From positions 62,001-126,000 of the forward strand of contig CAJTDB010000010.1 in assembly GCA_910574965.1 (NCBI GenBank): a stretch of DNA of 64,000 bases. The letters are read 5' to 3'. Below, in pieces: positions 43,018 through 50,843 of this stretch; the first letter of the stretch is position 1; each line of letters begins with the position of its first letter. The position numbers and the translations under genes were made by a program. A model generated the notes under the pieces. That model saw only the letters and a list, made by a program, of their open reading frames with translations, made no database searches and was not told the origin of the DNA. This DNA comes from Lachnospiraceae bacterium. Lineage in GTDB: Bacteria; Bacillota; Clostridia; Lachnospirales; Lachnospiraceae.

Positions 43018-43242
43018 TTATAACCCGAGTTCTTTTAAGAGTTCCTCATGAGAAATGACAGGCTGGTATTCGTCAACCCCTGCATGATAGGCCTCTAAAA
43101 CAGCTGTTTCTTCAGCATCAGGAACAACTTCTTCCAGATTGGCAAGAGAAAAAGTGGTTTGGATTAGATCCCAGACTTTTTGAGCGTCTTCTTCACTCAT
43201 TATAGTGACTGCTCCTAAAATTCTTTCTTTGATTCCAGACAT
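43018..43242 (-). CDS. Antitoxin of a RelE-type toxin-antitoxin pair
   Basis: 74 aa (MSGIKERILGAVTIMSEEDAQKVWDLIQ...). The start at 43242 has AAGGAG and lies 5 bases after the toxin stop. The middle is helical (SEEDAQKVWDLIQTTF), and the acidic C-terminal part (NLEEVVPDAEETAVLEAY) would wrap a basic toxin. No separate DNA-binding fold is obvious. Toxin-first order is less common than antitoxin-first. Confidence 0.75.
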   Translation of the reverse strand: MSGIKERILGAVTIMSEEDAQKVWDLIQTTFSLANLEEVVPDAEETAVLEAYHAGVDEYQPVISHEELLKELGL

Positions 43243-43246
43243 AATA

Positions 43247-43486
43247 TCACACTCCTTTATAAATTTGGCCTCGGTTTCCAATATCGATAATATCAATTAT
43301 AATTCCGGTTACATCAAATAATACCCTGTAATTTCCGACACGGAGGCGGTATCCGTCAACTCCCTGCAATTTTTTAATGTCACCTTCAAATGGAAGCTTT
43401 TCAATGGCTTCTATGATCCGTTGCCTTGTGGTCTTATCCTGTTTTCTTAGGAATTTCGCAGCGGGTTTTGAGTATCGTATTTCCAT
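43247..43486 (-). CDS. RelE/ParE-family toxin
   Basis: 79 aa RelE-superfamily protein: IRYSKPAAKFLRKQDKTTRQRIIEAIEKLP, then GDIKKLQGVDGYRLRVGNYRVLFDV, the classic pattern of ribosome-dependent mRNA endonucleases. The start at 43486 has CTGGAGG; an upstream extension to 43516 is less likely. Gene order is toxin then antitoxin. It probably stabilises the prophage or serves in defence. Confidence 0.9.
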   Translation of the reverse strand: MEIRYSKPAAKFLRKQDKTTRQRIIEAIEKLPFEGDIKKLQGVDGYRLRVGNYRVLFDVTGIIIDIIDIGNRGQIYKGV

Positions 43487-43585
43487 AAGATTCCTCCAGT
43501 CCTGGGATTGCATCATCCTTCGGGAATGTGATCTATGTGGGTCAGTTCTCTGTTGGTGCAGGGGGCCGATTTGCTTTTATGCGAA

Positions 43586-45490
43586 TTATCCAGTGGCCTT
43601 GTCCTGCATAGCAAGCGACTGTCTGTATTCTGTCGCTAATGGAATTTTTGTGAATTGCACTGTATTATTATATTCTTCCAAAACAACTTTTTCTATTTCA
43701 TCAATGTCAACATGGTAAAATTCTTTACGAGGATTTACTTTATTTACGGCATGCTTCTCAAAATGTTTGTGGAGCATTGTTTCTACAGCCGGAGCATCAC
43801 TGCTGAATATCATTGCATGAACGTCAAATTCAAATGGAACTGATGCAGAACTTAATTCCTTTACTCTATCCATAGGTTCCAAACGTCGTGTCATACCAAT
43901 TTTGTATATATCTTCTCCAAAAGAGCCGATATTTGAAATAATATACACAAATCCAGCTTTTGCATTTGCTTCCCTTTCAAGAACAGTTTCCTTGTCGGAC
44001 TCTAATAGCTTAACTTTTTCTTCTAATTCTTTGATTTTATCCAGATATAGCTGACGTTCTGCATCTATTTGTGAAGATTGCATATACTTCATTATACGTT
44101 TTATTTCACTCATATGTTGCTGCAAATCTTTTTCTATCTTCTTTTTCTGCTCCTGGATTTCTCGTTCAGCCTTTGCTTCTTCCATCATTTGTTCTTTGAT
44201 TGCTTGTTGGATATCTTTTTCCTGCTGATACTTTAATTCATAAGTATATAATAAAGTGGCCTGTTCTAATTTTAAAGACAAAATTTTATCAGACAAGGCT
44301 ACCCCATCTACATAATATAATTTGTTTAATGTTTCATAAGATTTTTGTATACGTGTACGGACTAAATCAACATTTTTTGTTTTTATATGAGAAATGATAT
44401 TGTCGCATTCAGAATTAAAATTTCTAAGAAGCTGTCGTATGCTTCGTTCAATGAGTTTTTTCTCTTCAAAATTATTAAGTGTTTTGATGTCCTCTCCCGA
44501 ATCACGCAATTCTTTTTCTTTGATTTTTAATATGGACAATTTGTTTTTACAATCCTGAGAAGAAGTGCTATCATAATCAGAAAAAATATAATATTTTGAA
44601 ATCGCTTTATTATTAAGTGCTCGAAGTTCGCTTCTTATAGTGTTTATTTCTGTTTGAACTGCTTTATATTTTTGTTTATATTCAAACTCTAATTCTTTTA
44701 TTCTATTTTCATACTCTTGTTTCGCATTACCTATTTCCTGAGAAAAATCATACCTTTTAGAAAGAGTAAATTGAACTTTTGCGCTTTCTGAAATTTTTAA
44801 TATAGATTTGTCGGAAATTTCCATATTTCTATATTCATTCAAAAATCCATATCCGTGATTAGGATTGCTCGATATATTTTCGTATATTTCTTCTGGCTTA
44901 TTAACTTTTATACCTCCTTGTCCGGATAAGACTTTTAAATTATATATACCAATAGGAATATCCATACCGCCTTTGTATTTGCCGGCACATAATATAAATC
45001 TATCAGAGCAAATTATATTTTGGGCTTCTTGATTTGTTACATTGTTTCTGGAAGAAAGCTTTTCAATTTTTTCATTTTGTATTCTTATTTCATCGTAAAG
45101 CCTGGACAATTCCTGCTTTAATCTATTATTCTCTTTCTCGCTTATTTTGATGTTATTTTGCTTTTCAAAAAGTAATTCTTTAGTCTGTTTTAATTGCATT
45201 TGTAAAGATGAAATTTCAGAATGATTTTTTTCTGATTTTTCGACTGCTTCTTTTACAAAGTTATTTTCTAAGGACATACTTTTTAAGGAGTTATCGCTTA
45301 TTGTTGTTTGTTGGATTTTATCTAATAGATATATTCTGGTTATTATTTTGCTTCTTTGGATATTTTGAATAATCAACAGAATTATTCCAATTACAAGCGG
45401 CCAAATAAATACACCAACAAACATAAAGATACATATTACCCATGTTGGTATGAAGTCTTTAAAACTTTTAAAATAATTTATAACTTTCAT
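43586..45490 (-). CDS. DUF4041/T5orf172 (GIY-YIG-like) protein with N-terminal membrane segments
   Basis: 634 aa. Residues 13-45 form one or two membrane segments (WVICIFMFVGVFIWPLVIGI). A long coiled coil, a beta-rich middle (CAGKYKGGMDIPIGIYNLKV) and more coiled coil (to about residue 510, the DUF4041 region) follow. The C-terminal 100 residues are a T5orf172/MUG113 domain, a GIY-YIG relative (GFVYIISNIGSFGEDIYKIGMTRRLEPMDRVKEL...METMLHKHFE-like VETMLHKHFE). AT-rich compared with its neighbours. It lies between the toxin pair and the immunity genes, a usual site for phage-borne accessory or defence genes. Function unknown. Confidence 0.8.
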   Translation of the reverse strand: MKVINYFKSFKDFIPTWVICIFMFVGVFIWPLVIGIILLIIQNIQRSKIITRIYLLDKIQQTTISDNSLKSMSLENNFVKEAVEKSEKNHSEISSLQMQLKQTKELLFEKQNNIKISEKENNRLKQELSRLYDEIRIQNEKIEKLSSRNNVTNQEAQNIICSDRFILCAGKYKGGMDIPIGIYNLKVLSGQGGIKVNKPEEIYENISSNPNHGYGFLNEYRNMEISDKSILKISESAKVQFTLSKRYDFSQEIGNAKQEYENRIKELEFEYKQKYKAVQTEINTIRSELRALNNKAISKYYIFSDYDSTSSQDCKNKLSILKIKEKELRDSGEDIKTLNNFEEKKLIERSIRQLLRNFNSECDNIISHIKTKNVDLVRTRIQKSYETLNKLYYVDGVALSDKILSLKLEQATLLYTYELKYQQEKDIQQAIKEQMMEEAKAEREIQEQKKKIEKDLQQHMSEIKRIMKYMQSSQIDAERQLYLDKIKELEEKVKLLESDKETVLEREANAKAGFVYIISNIGSFGEDIYKIGMTRRLEPMDRVKELSSASVPFEFDVHAMIFSSDAPAVETMLHKHFEKHAVNKVNPRKEFYHVDIDEIEKVVLEEYNNTVQFTKIPLATEYRQSLAMQDKATG

Positions 45491-45519
45491 CTAAATTCCT
45501 CTTTGGTATGCTCAGAATA

Positions 45520-45951
45520 TTATTGTTTTAATCGTAATTCAATCAGTTTCTCATGATACCCAAGCATCCTGGAAAGTTGTTCAATCGTAAATTCCCTGTT
45601 TTCTTCCAGAACTTCATCAGGTATCAATAACTCTATGGCAAATTTGTTTGCTTCAATTTCATTTTTAGAGTTTAAAAGCAAAGTTTTATTCCTGATGAAA
45701 TAGCAGTTTTCCCTTGGATGCAAAACAGCGTGTCCAAGTTCGTGAGCCATAACCAGTTTCATTTCATGTTCTTCCAGATTATCATTGAGAAAGATACATT
45801 TATGTCGTTTAAGATAAATATAACATCCGGCACGAGTACCAATATCTCCAATCTGTACTTCTATATGTAGGCAGTCGGCTATTTCAAACGGGTTGTTTGT
45901 GTTAAACTTCTTCTTGTAGTAAGTAACTAATTGCCGAATAGTCTTCTTCAA
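45520..45951 (-). CDS. ImmA/IrrE family metallo-endopeptidase
   Basis: 143 aa zinc protease with MAHELGHAVLH (HExxH-type motif HELGH) and a downstream Glu (NEIEANKFAIELLIP). In ICEBs1-like elements ImmA cleaves the repressor encoded next to it, so it probably controls induction by cutting the cI-like protein of the next gene. It is 10 bases from that gene on the same strand. Confidence 0.93.
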   Translation of the reverse strand: MKKTIRQLVTYYKKKFNTNNPFEIADCLHIEVQIGDIGTRAGCYIYLKRHKCIFLNDNLEEHEMKLVMAHELGHAVLHPRENCYFIRNKTLLLNSKNEIEANKFAIELLIPDEVLEENREFTIEQLSRMLGYHEKLIELRLKQ

Positions 45952-45961
45952 AAAAGATCAC

Positions 45962-46498
45962 CTACTTTTTGTTTTTATTTGGGTTGTACTTTTCTTTATT
46001 GATCTTTTTCAACTTGCGGAGCATAATTTCTAATTGTCCAGCAAATAACTCTTGATCGTCTTCTGGAATATCTTCTCCATCGTATGCGGCAGGACCATAT
46101 TCTTGATTAGACAATTTTTCCATAAGAGAGTCAAGGTCTTTTTTTATGTCTCGCTCGTCTCTTGTGCTAAACTCAGTCTTTTCCTTATCTAATGCGATAT
46201 TTGAAATTTGTGATAAATTGATTCCATATTTATTTGCTGTTTGATAAACGGCTTTCATATAACTTTTGGACAATTCAGCTAAGGAAGGATCTGGATTTTC
46301 TTCAAAACCTAAGAGATAAACTTCTGTTGTCTCCAAAGCTTCAGCAAATTTAGAAATTTTAGACTGTGGTATATCATTTAATCCCAATTCAATTTTATTA
46401 ATAGAGGAGCGGGACCTATATCCCATTCTGTGTGCCAATTCTTCTTGTGAAAGTCCAAGTTCTTCACGACGTTTTTTAATTCTTTTGTATAGTTCCAT
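45962..46498 (-). CDS. cI-like XRE-family repressor
   Basis: 178 aa. The N-terminal helix-turn-helix (RIKKRREELGLSQEELAHRMGYRSRSSINKIELG) is followed by a short linker and an acidic C-terminal region, with no LexA-type protease domain. Repressors of this sort are removed by an ImmA protease, which is encoded next to it. GAGGTGATC precedes the ATG. It faces cro across a 168-base control region with three operator copies. Confidence 0.9.
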   Translation of the reverse strand: MELYKRIKKRREELGLSQEELAHRMGYRSRSSINKIELGLNDIPQSKISKFAEALETTEVYLLGFEENPDPSLAELSKSYMKAVYQTANKYGINLSQISNIALDKEKTEFSTRDERDIKKDLDSLMEKLSNQEYGPAAYDGEDIPEDDQELFAGQLEIMLRKLKKINKEKYNPNKNKK

Positions 46499-46534
46499 TT
46501 GATCACCTCTCTGTATAAACTTTTGTTTGTATCC

Positions 46535-46563
46535 AATATACCATAAAGTAGAGTTAAAATCAA
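46535..46563 (-). promoter_or_regulatory. Repressor promoter
   Basis: On the minus strand, TTGATT (46563-46558), 17 bases, TATATT (46540-46535). Operator O1 (46547-46565) covers its spacer and -35, so the repressor can control itself. Confidence 0.7.
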
Positions 46564-46644
46564 CAAAAAAGTAAAAATTATAACAAAAGTGTTGACAAAA
46601 TATCTACACCGTGCAATAATGAAGATGTAGAAAATAAATCTACA
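46547..46644. promoter_or_regulatory. Operators O1-O3 of the phage switch
   Basis: Three 19-base sites of the form (T/A)GTWGA-N7-TCWACA: O1 46547-46565 (AGTAGA gttaaaa TCAACA), O2 46590-46608 (TGTTGA caaaata TCTACA, over the cro -35), and O3 46626-46644 (TGTAGA aaataaa TCTACA, just after the cro -10). O3 is a perfect palindrome in its arms. They are placed to shut both promoters. Confidence 0.75.
46592..46620 (+). promoter_or_regulatory. Early (cro) promoter
   Basis: TTGACA, 17 bases, AATAAT. Flanked by and overlapping operators O2 and O3. Confidence 0.75.
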
Positions 46645-46666
46645 AAATTAAGAAAGGAGAAAAAAT

Positions 46667-46888
46667 GTGACTAATACAGTGGAATTGGAAGTAGCAATCA
46701 GGAGAGCTGGCATGACAAAGCGAGAAGTTGCTAAAAAACTGGGCTTGTCGGAGATGGGGTTATATAAAAAGCTTCATAATATAACTGAATTCAAGGCAAG
46801 CGAAATTACTCTTCTTGTTAATGAGTTAAAAATTAGCAATGTTGGAGAAATTTTTTTTGACAATAAAGTAGAATTAAAATCTACATAA
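46667..46888 (+). CDS. Cro-like helix-turn-helix protein
   Basis: 73 aa, GTG start after AGGAG. The helix-turn-helix MTKREVAKKLGLSEMGLYKKLHNIT is followed by a short C-terminus (ISNVGEIFFDNKV), as in small phage Cro/antirepressor regulators. Its 3' end contains a fourth copy of the operator. Confidence 0.8.
   Translation: MTNTVELEVAIRRAGMTKREVAKKLGLSEMGLYKKLHNITEFKASEITLLVNELKISNVGEIFFDNKVELKST
46867..46885. promoter_or_regulatory. Operator O4 inside the end of cro
   Basis: AGTAGA attaaaa TCTACA: the same 19-base, N7 palindrome as O1-O3, overlapping the cro stop codon. Its distance of about 240 bases from O3 would allow looping or a roadblock. Confidence 0.55.
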
Positions 46889-46952
46889 GGAAGTTCAGAG
46901 AAGAAATGTCAATAGAAATATGAAAAAATCTAAAAAGGAGGATGAGGAAAGT

Positions 46953-47207
46953 ATGGCGGGCAAAAGACAGCGGATGCGGACAACCTTTGAAAATGGGCGT
47001 CAGAAGACAGGTCTGCTTATCAACGGTGCAGAGATTATGTATGTGGAGGATTTCGTACAGAATATGGCGCTGAATGTGGCGGAGAGCTATATCGTGATCG
47101 ACAAGGGAGAAAAGAGCCGGGAAGAAACGGACATTGATTTACAGATGGAAGTTCTTAACTCCCTGTCGAATGCGCTGAAATCGCTTGGAACGGTTCTTTA
47201 CTACTAG
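46953..47207 (+). CDS. Unknown 84-aa phage early protein
   Basis: Basic N-terminus (MAGKRQRMRTTFENGRQKTG), then a helical segment and the C-terminal LQMEVLNSLSNALKSLGTVLYY. No family recognised. The start at 46953 follows GAGG at 6 bases. The stop overlaps the stop of the convergent gene 47204-47386. Confidence 0.6.
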   Translation: MAGKRQRMRTTFENGRQKTGLLINGAEIMYVEDFVQNMALNVAESYIVIDKGEKSREETDIDLQMEVLNSLSNALKSLGTVLYY

Positions 47208-47386
47208 AACGGCTTTGGAACTGCTTCGGTTTCGGCAAGTTTATCTTGACCATGAAGTTTATTGTATTCCTCGTACCCTTCCGTGGTGTATTTGGTATAC
47301 AGTTCTTCGACTTGTTCCATTGTTATGTTTGGGTTGATGATTTTGGCGATGGCATATGCATTGATGATTTTTTCCACGAGTGTCAT
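47204..47386 (-). CDS. Unknown 60-aa protein
   Basis: Small helical protein (MTLVEKIINAYAIAKIINPNITMEQVEELYTKY). The AAAGGA site 9 bases before the ATG supports it as a gene. It runs against the direction of the early genes, and its stop shares bases with the stop of 46953-47207. No family recognised. Confidence 0.5.
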   Translation of the reverse strand: MTLVEKIINAYAIAKIINPNITMEQVEELYTKYTTEGYEEYNKLHGQDKLAETEAVPKPF

Positions 47387-47478
47387 TTGCTGATTTCCTT
47401 TCTGGCTTTTTATGAAAAAATTCTAACATAGGATGGAAAGGATTTCAAGAATTTAAGAAAAGCAGGAGGTGATTTTAT

Positions 47479-47706
47479 ATGCTGGAACGTATTGAACGCT
47501 GGTGCAAGGAAAACAACACAACAATTTTTGCACTGGAAAAAAAGTGCGGTCTGGGGAATGCGACAATTAGAAGCTGGGCGACTTCCAGTCCGAGGATGGA
47601 CACGCTGATGAAGGTAGCCGGCGCAACGGGCATTCCTGTTGAAGAGCTGATTCAGTGTAAAAACAAAGAAGAAGGAGGTGAGAAGGACGGAAGGGCATTA
47701 TATTAA
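47479..47706 (+). CDS. Small XRE-type helix-turn-helix protein
   Basis: 75 aa. The sequence MLERIERWCKENNTTIFALEKKCGLGNATIRSWATSSPRMDTLMKVAGATGIPVEELI is a complete five-helix XRE fold with no effector domain. AGGAGGTGAT site. Probably an accessory regulator in the early region. Confidence 0.8.
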   Translation: MLERIERWCKENNTTIFALEKKCGLGNATIRSWATSSPRMDTLMKVAGATGIPVEELIQCKNKEEGGEKDGRALY

Positions 47707-47899
47707 AAATATTTGTGGCACACAAGGGAAAAATGCAAAAGGCAGATTAAGCATTGAAGTTTCAAATATACCGGAATTTCAGGAGCTGCTACAAAAGGCG
47801 GAAAAAGAAGCCTGCCAGTTAAATGAAACGCTTCGCAGGCTTCGTAATTTTGAATTTGACATTGATTTCAGCATAGCAGAGTCTACTTCGGAACCATAG
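47678..47899 (+). CDS. Unknown phage protein, start uncertain
   Basis: About 73 aa if started at the GTG at 47678. That GTG overlaps the AAGGAGG ribosome-site-like sequence, so the true start may be a little later; there is no ATG in frame. The C-terminal half is helical and acidic (PEFQELLQKAEKEACQLNETLRRLRNFEF). It overlaps the preceding gene by 29 bases. Confidence 0.5.
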   Translation: MRRTEGHYIKNICGTQGKNAKGRLSIEVSNIPEFQELLQKAEKEACQLNETLRRLRNFEFDIDFSIAESTSEP

Positions 47900-47923
47900 A
47901 TGACGCATCTTCAGTTACTAACG

Positions 47924-48577
47924 TCATGAAATGAAATAAACACAAGCTTCAACAAATGATTTCATATCAGATACATCACGATCATTGTGTTTTTTGATAT
48001 AGTGAGCTTCATCATTTCCTAACCAAGCGGAACGCTCAGCAAGTGTTCTGATGTTTTCCGCAGATATATATTTTTTAATACATTGGTTTAACGGCGCGGA
48101 CTTAATTTGCTCTGCTAATTCCGGATGTGTATGTATAGCGAAGTCTTTTAAAAGAAATTCCAGGGCTTTTCTATAACCCAAACCACATATTTCAGATAAG
48201 CCAGAATTTTCTGCTTTCTCGGCTTGTAAATATATCTCTACGAATTTAGGAGATAAATCTGAAATTCTTAAAGGAAATTTTGTACAACTTTCAGGATGAG
48301 GAAAGATTTCTGATATTTTTGTTTCAAGACAGTTGTAGTTGCCAGATGCAGAATAAGTAACCATAAAGCATTTTTCACAGTGAGGACAAAGATGTAAAGA
48401 ATAAATTGTGGCTGCGAAACATGAGCTGTCTGATTGTATGAAGTATGAGATCAATGGTAGATTGGCATATCCGGTTTCACAGATTGGACATTTAGAAGGA
48501 AGCTCCAGAGTTGGATTAAGATTGAGAGGAATATTATCGGTTCCGTTTGGGTTTACAACATATACTTTTTTTCTCAT
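47924..48577 (-). CDS. DUF4145-like protein
   Basis: 217 aa. The N-terminal half has a zinc-ribbon-like pair (CPICETGY...CPHCEKCF); the C-terminal half (YRKALEFLLKDFAIHTHPELAEQIKSAPLNQCIKKYI...AWLGNDEAHY) matches the DUF4145 pattern, with the final GN(D/E)xAH motif. DUF4145 proteins are often fused to or encoded with restriction and defence systems; this one is free-standing in a prophage accessory slot. AAGGAATTG precedes the ATG. Minus strand, opposite to its neighbours, which suggests a moron. Confidence 0.7.
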   Translation of the reverse strand: MRKKVYVVNPNGTDNIPLNLNPTLELPSKCPICETGYANLPLISYFIQSDSSCFAATIYSLHLCPHCEKCFMVTYSASGNYNCLETKISEIFPHPESCTKFPLRISDLSPKFVEIYLQAEKAENSGLSEICGLGYRKALEFLLKDFAIHTHPELAEQIKSAPLNQCIKKYISAENIRTLAERSAWLGNDEAHYIKKHNDRDVSDMKSFVEACVYFIS

Positions 48578-48693
48578 TTCAATTCCTTCTTTCTTCTGTA
48601 CTCGGTATGGCGGTGCCTGTACAGATAGTATATCACGAACGGAAGAAGATGGAAAGCAGGTTTAATCGGAGAATGAGGGAAAGGAGGGTGAGA

Positions 48694-48984
48694 GTGAGAA
48701 AGAAAAAACGCAGGAGGAAAATAGATACAAGTATTAGCGGATACTCCCATATAGGCGTGGAGGTTTCACAGGAGCAGCTAAGCGATCTGGCGTGCATAAA
48801 TACGATGATGCGATCTGGTGCCCTGGATGATACGCCGGTTCATGCAATAATTCTTGTTCTCAAAACACTTGGGTTAATTCCAGCCAAAATGATAAATGAT
48901 GAAAGCTCCAGCGACAGTGATGACAATGCCGACGATAATTTCAAGGATTGTTTTCAGCGTAAATTTGGACGTTTCAAAGAGTGA
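48694..48984 (+). CDS. Unknown 96-aa phage protein
   Basis: GTG start at 48694 after AAAGGAGG. Very basic N-terminus (VRKKKRRRKIDT), a helical middle (VSQEQLSDLACINTMM) and an acidic tail (DESSSDSDDNADDN). The tail overlaps, on the other strand, the membrane segment of the gene 48874-49218, so one of the two ends may be mis-set. Confidence 0.5.
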   Translation: MRKKKRRRKIDTSISGYSHIGVEVSQEQLSDLACINTMMRSGALDDTPVHAIILVLKTLGLIPAKMINDESSSDSDDNADDNFKDCFQRKFGRFKE

Positions 48985-49218
48985 CTTTTTAATTTCCTGT
49001 GTTGGAGCAACATAAGCTTCATATGCTGGTGGATAAATATGTATCGTTTCAAAATCAAGTGTTTTTATGAGAGTTTTGGATTCCAGCGACTTGATAAACG
49101 GCAGGCAGTCGATATCAGATATTCCAGATTCATTAAGAACATCTGAAATATCACAATCATGATTTTTATCAGCACAGTTTATGAGGACGCCTAAAAAGTC
49201 GTTTTCATTTTGAATCAT
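48874..49218 (-). CDS. Unknown protein with C-terminal membrane segment
   Basis: 114 aa. Residues 1-75 look like a small winged-helix (NDFLGVLINCADKNHDCDISDVLNESGISD...SLESKTLIKTLD), ending in one membrane segment (IIVGIVITVAGAFIIYHF). AAGGAG lies 8 bases before the ATG. It is on the minus strand within plus-strand early genes, like the DUF4145 gene, and may be part of the same accessory insert. Possibly a superinfection-exclusion-type protein, but that is a guess. Confidence 0.6.
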   Translation of the reverse strand: MIQNENDFLGVLINCADKNHDCDISDVLNESGISDIDCLPFIKSLESKTLIKTLDFETIHIYPPAYEAYVAPTQEIKKSLFETSKFTLKTILEIIVGIVITVAGAFIIYHFGWN

Positions 49219-49332
49219 GTTCGGTCTCCTTATGTTTAATGCGATGATTATATCATGAGGTCAGTTGGAAAACAATGAAAAATCTGTGTTTGTATATGTC
49301 AAATGGGAATTGACGGAAGGGAGGTGAGAAGG

Positions 49333-49776
49333 GTGTGGATTTCTAAAAAAGAGTATATCTCTTTGAAAAAGATGGTGGAAAACCATGAAAAAGATTTGAG
49401 AGAGCAACTGAAAACTAACTGCAATATGCGCGGAGCAATTCAGAACATTCTTGAACTCAGAAAGAAAGATACTCATGACTATTCCAGGATGTCTGAAAAA
49501 GAGATTGAGTATCGGTCAATTCCCAATGAAGTGCGTCAGGCAGTAGCATGGGCGTTATCGGTAGAAAATGAAAGGCGATTAAAAGAAAAAAATATGAGTG
49601 AGCCGTTACATGTGGAAGCGCAGGAAAATCCTGATACGAGTTTGGTTGCTGAAGTGGATGCGACTGTCAAATCAGTTTGCAAAATCATTCAGGAAAGAAA
49701 TATGCCAAACGGTGAATATGCCAATACAGTAAAGGCTCTTGCCGCACTGGTTGAAGCAAGAGCCTTTCTGATTTAA
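49333..49776 (+). CDS. Unknown 147-aa phage protein
   Basis: GTG start at 49333 with GGGAGG 8 bases upstream. Coiled-coil N-terminus (SLKKMVENHEKDLREQLKTN), then a Glu-rich middle and a helical C-terminus (TVKALAALVEARAFL). No family recognised. The stop overlaps the stop of the convergent small gene at 49773. Confidence 0.6.
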   Translation: MWISKKEYISLKKMVENHEKDLREQLKTNCNMRGAIQNILELRKKDTHDYSRMSEKEIEYRSIPNEVRQAVAWALSVENERRLKEKNMSEPLHVEAQENPDTSLVAEVDATVKSVCKIIQERNMPNGEYANTVKALAALVEARAFLI

Positions 49777-49940
49777 TTTTCCTCGCAAAGTTCGTCTGCA
49801 ATGGTGTTGAAGAAAGTCAATACCTTTTGAGCAGCTTGTTCTGGTGTGTCATTGGTAGTGACATAAATCATGTTGTGTTCCATAGCAGATAAGGTGAGTT
49901 CTCTGGCAGTTGCGAGTGCCTGTGAATAACCAAGTTTCAT
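49773..49940 (-). CDS. Small 55-aa protein
   Basis: Starts MKLGYSQALATARELTL and ends ADELCEEN, with no stop in between; AAAGGA lies 9 bases before the ATG. Two helices are predicted. No family recognised. The overlap of stop codons with the plus-strand gene is the same arrangement as at 47204. Confidence 0.5.
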   Translation of the reverse strand: MKLGYSQALATARELTLSAMEHNMIYVTTNDTPEQAAQKVLTFFNTIADELCEEN

Positions 49941-50044
49941 AAATAGATTTCCTTTCTTCTGTATTCGGCTGCTGCAACAGCCTGTATGGAAAGTATATCA
50001 CGGATGGGAAAAAATGGAAAGCAGAGTTGAGGGGAGGTGAAAAG

Positions 50045-50215
50045 ATGCAGGAAAAGATCGAAAAGCTTATTTCTGAAATACTTGAAGATGTTTCCGAGAT
50101 TCGCAAGAATCAGATGGAAGCAAAAGACAGATTACCCGTTGAGATCATGGCTTTAAATGCAGTTGCGAATGCGCAAAAGGTAATTTGGGAAGGAACGCAC
50201 CAGCATCTGTCATGA
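50045..50215 (+). CDS. Small 56-aa coiled-coil protein
   Basis: MQEKIEKLISEILEDVSEIR begins a single amphipathic helix, followed by a second (EIMALNAVANAQKVIWEG). The ribosome site GGGGAGGTGA is strong. Unknown function. Confidence 0.55.
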   Translation: MQEKIEKLISEILEDVSEIRKNQMEAKDRLPVEIMALNAVANAQKVIWEGTHQHLS

Positions 50216-50233
50216 AGGTGCGTTCCTGAGAAG

Positions 50234-50413
50234 CTAAATTTTCATCCAATAGGTGTGACCACAAACAGGGCATTGGGGAAGCTTTTTCCGCTTTTCCAAA
50301 ATAATGATCGCCTTATCATCTGCTTTGTCATGAGGGCAATTCAGACAAGCATATGTTCCGCGGTCAGCTTCATCGCCAGTTTGTGGATAACCGATATCAG
50401 GAAATAAACCCAT
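50234..50413 (-). CDS. Small zinc-ribbon-like protein
   Basis: 59 aa, starting at MGLFPDIGYPQTG with AAGGAGATG 8-10 bases upstream. Two Cys pairs (CLNCP and CPVCGHTY) about 30 residues apart suggest a zinc ribbon. A longer open frame upstream is not supported. Unknown function. Confidence 0.6.
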   Translation of the reverse strand: MGLFPDIGYPQTGDEADRGTYACLNCPHDKADDKAIIILEKRKKLPQCPVCGHTYWMKI

Positions 50414-50536
50414 GATATTCATCTCCTTGAAGTTTGATAAGGAGAGTGTATCACAAAATGAAAAATCAGGGAATCCAGAAATAGTGTACAAGCAGAATCG
50501 CATATTCTGTACAGACAGAGAAAAGGCGGTGACCTT

Positions 50537-50695
50537 ATGACGTATGTGTATTACATAAACGGAGTGCGGCGGGATAAACCGACGAAGGAAGAGGCGCAGA
50601 TTCTTCTGGACCGGCTGATGGAAGGGCTGGGCTATGAAAGAATTAATAAAGACGAGGACAAAGGCAGCGACAAGAAGGATGTGGCTGTCGTGTAG
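50537..50695 (+). CDS. Small 52-aa protein
   Basis: MTYVYYINGVRRDKPTKEEA followed by a helix (ILLDRLMEGLGY) and a charged tail. AGGCGGTGAC precedes the ATG. First of a short run of tiny coupled genes that leads to the SMC-like ATPase. Confidence 0.5.
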   Translation: MTYVYYINGVRRDKPTKEEAQILLDRLMEGLGYERINKDEDKGSDKKDVAVV

Positions 50696-50717
50696 TTCGA
50701 AGAAGGAGTGATGACAA

Positions 50718-50843
50718 ATGATAAGCGGACTGATGATGCTGGCCGGGTTGTTCCTGATGTCGGCGGACAGTGTCCCGGTGGTCATTGTTGGCCTGCTCCT
50801 GCTTACGGGAGGCGCTTATAGGGAAGGGGCGTTCTACAGATGA
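50718..50843 (+). CDS. Small 41-aa membrane peptide
   Basis: Almost the whole peptide is one or two hydrophobic segments (SGLMMLAGLFLMSADS, VPVVIVGLLLLTGGAY). AAGGAG lies upstream, and its stop overlaps the next start (ATGA). Too short for family assignment. Confidence 0.5.
   Translation: MISGLMMLAGLFLMSADSVPVVIVGLLLLTGGAYREGAFYR

Noticed and set aside
50414-50785. N-terminal extension of the zinc-ribbon gene at 50234
   Set aside because: A good ribosome site precedes the ATG at 50413, and the extension is antisense to two small plus-strand genes.
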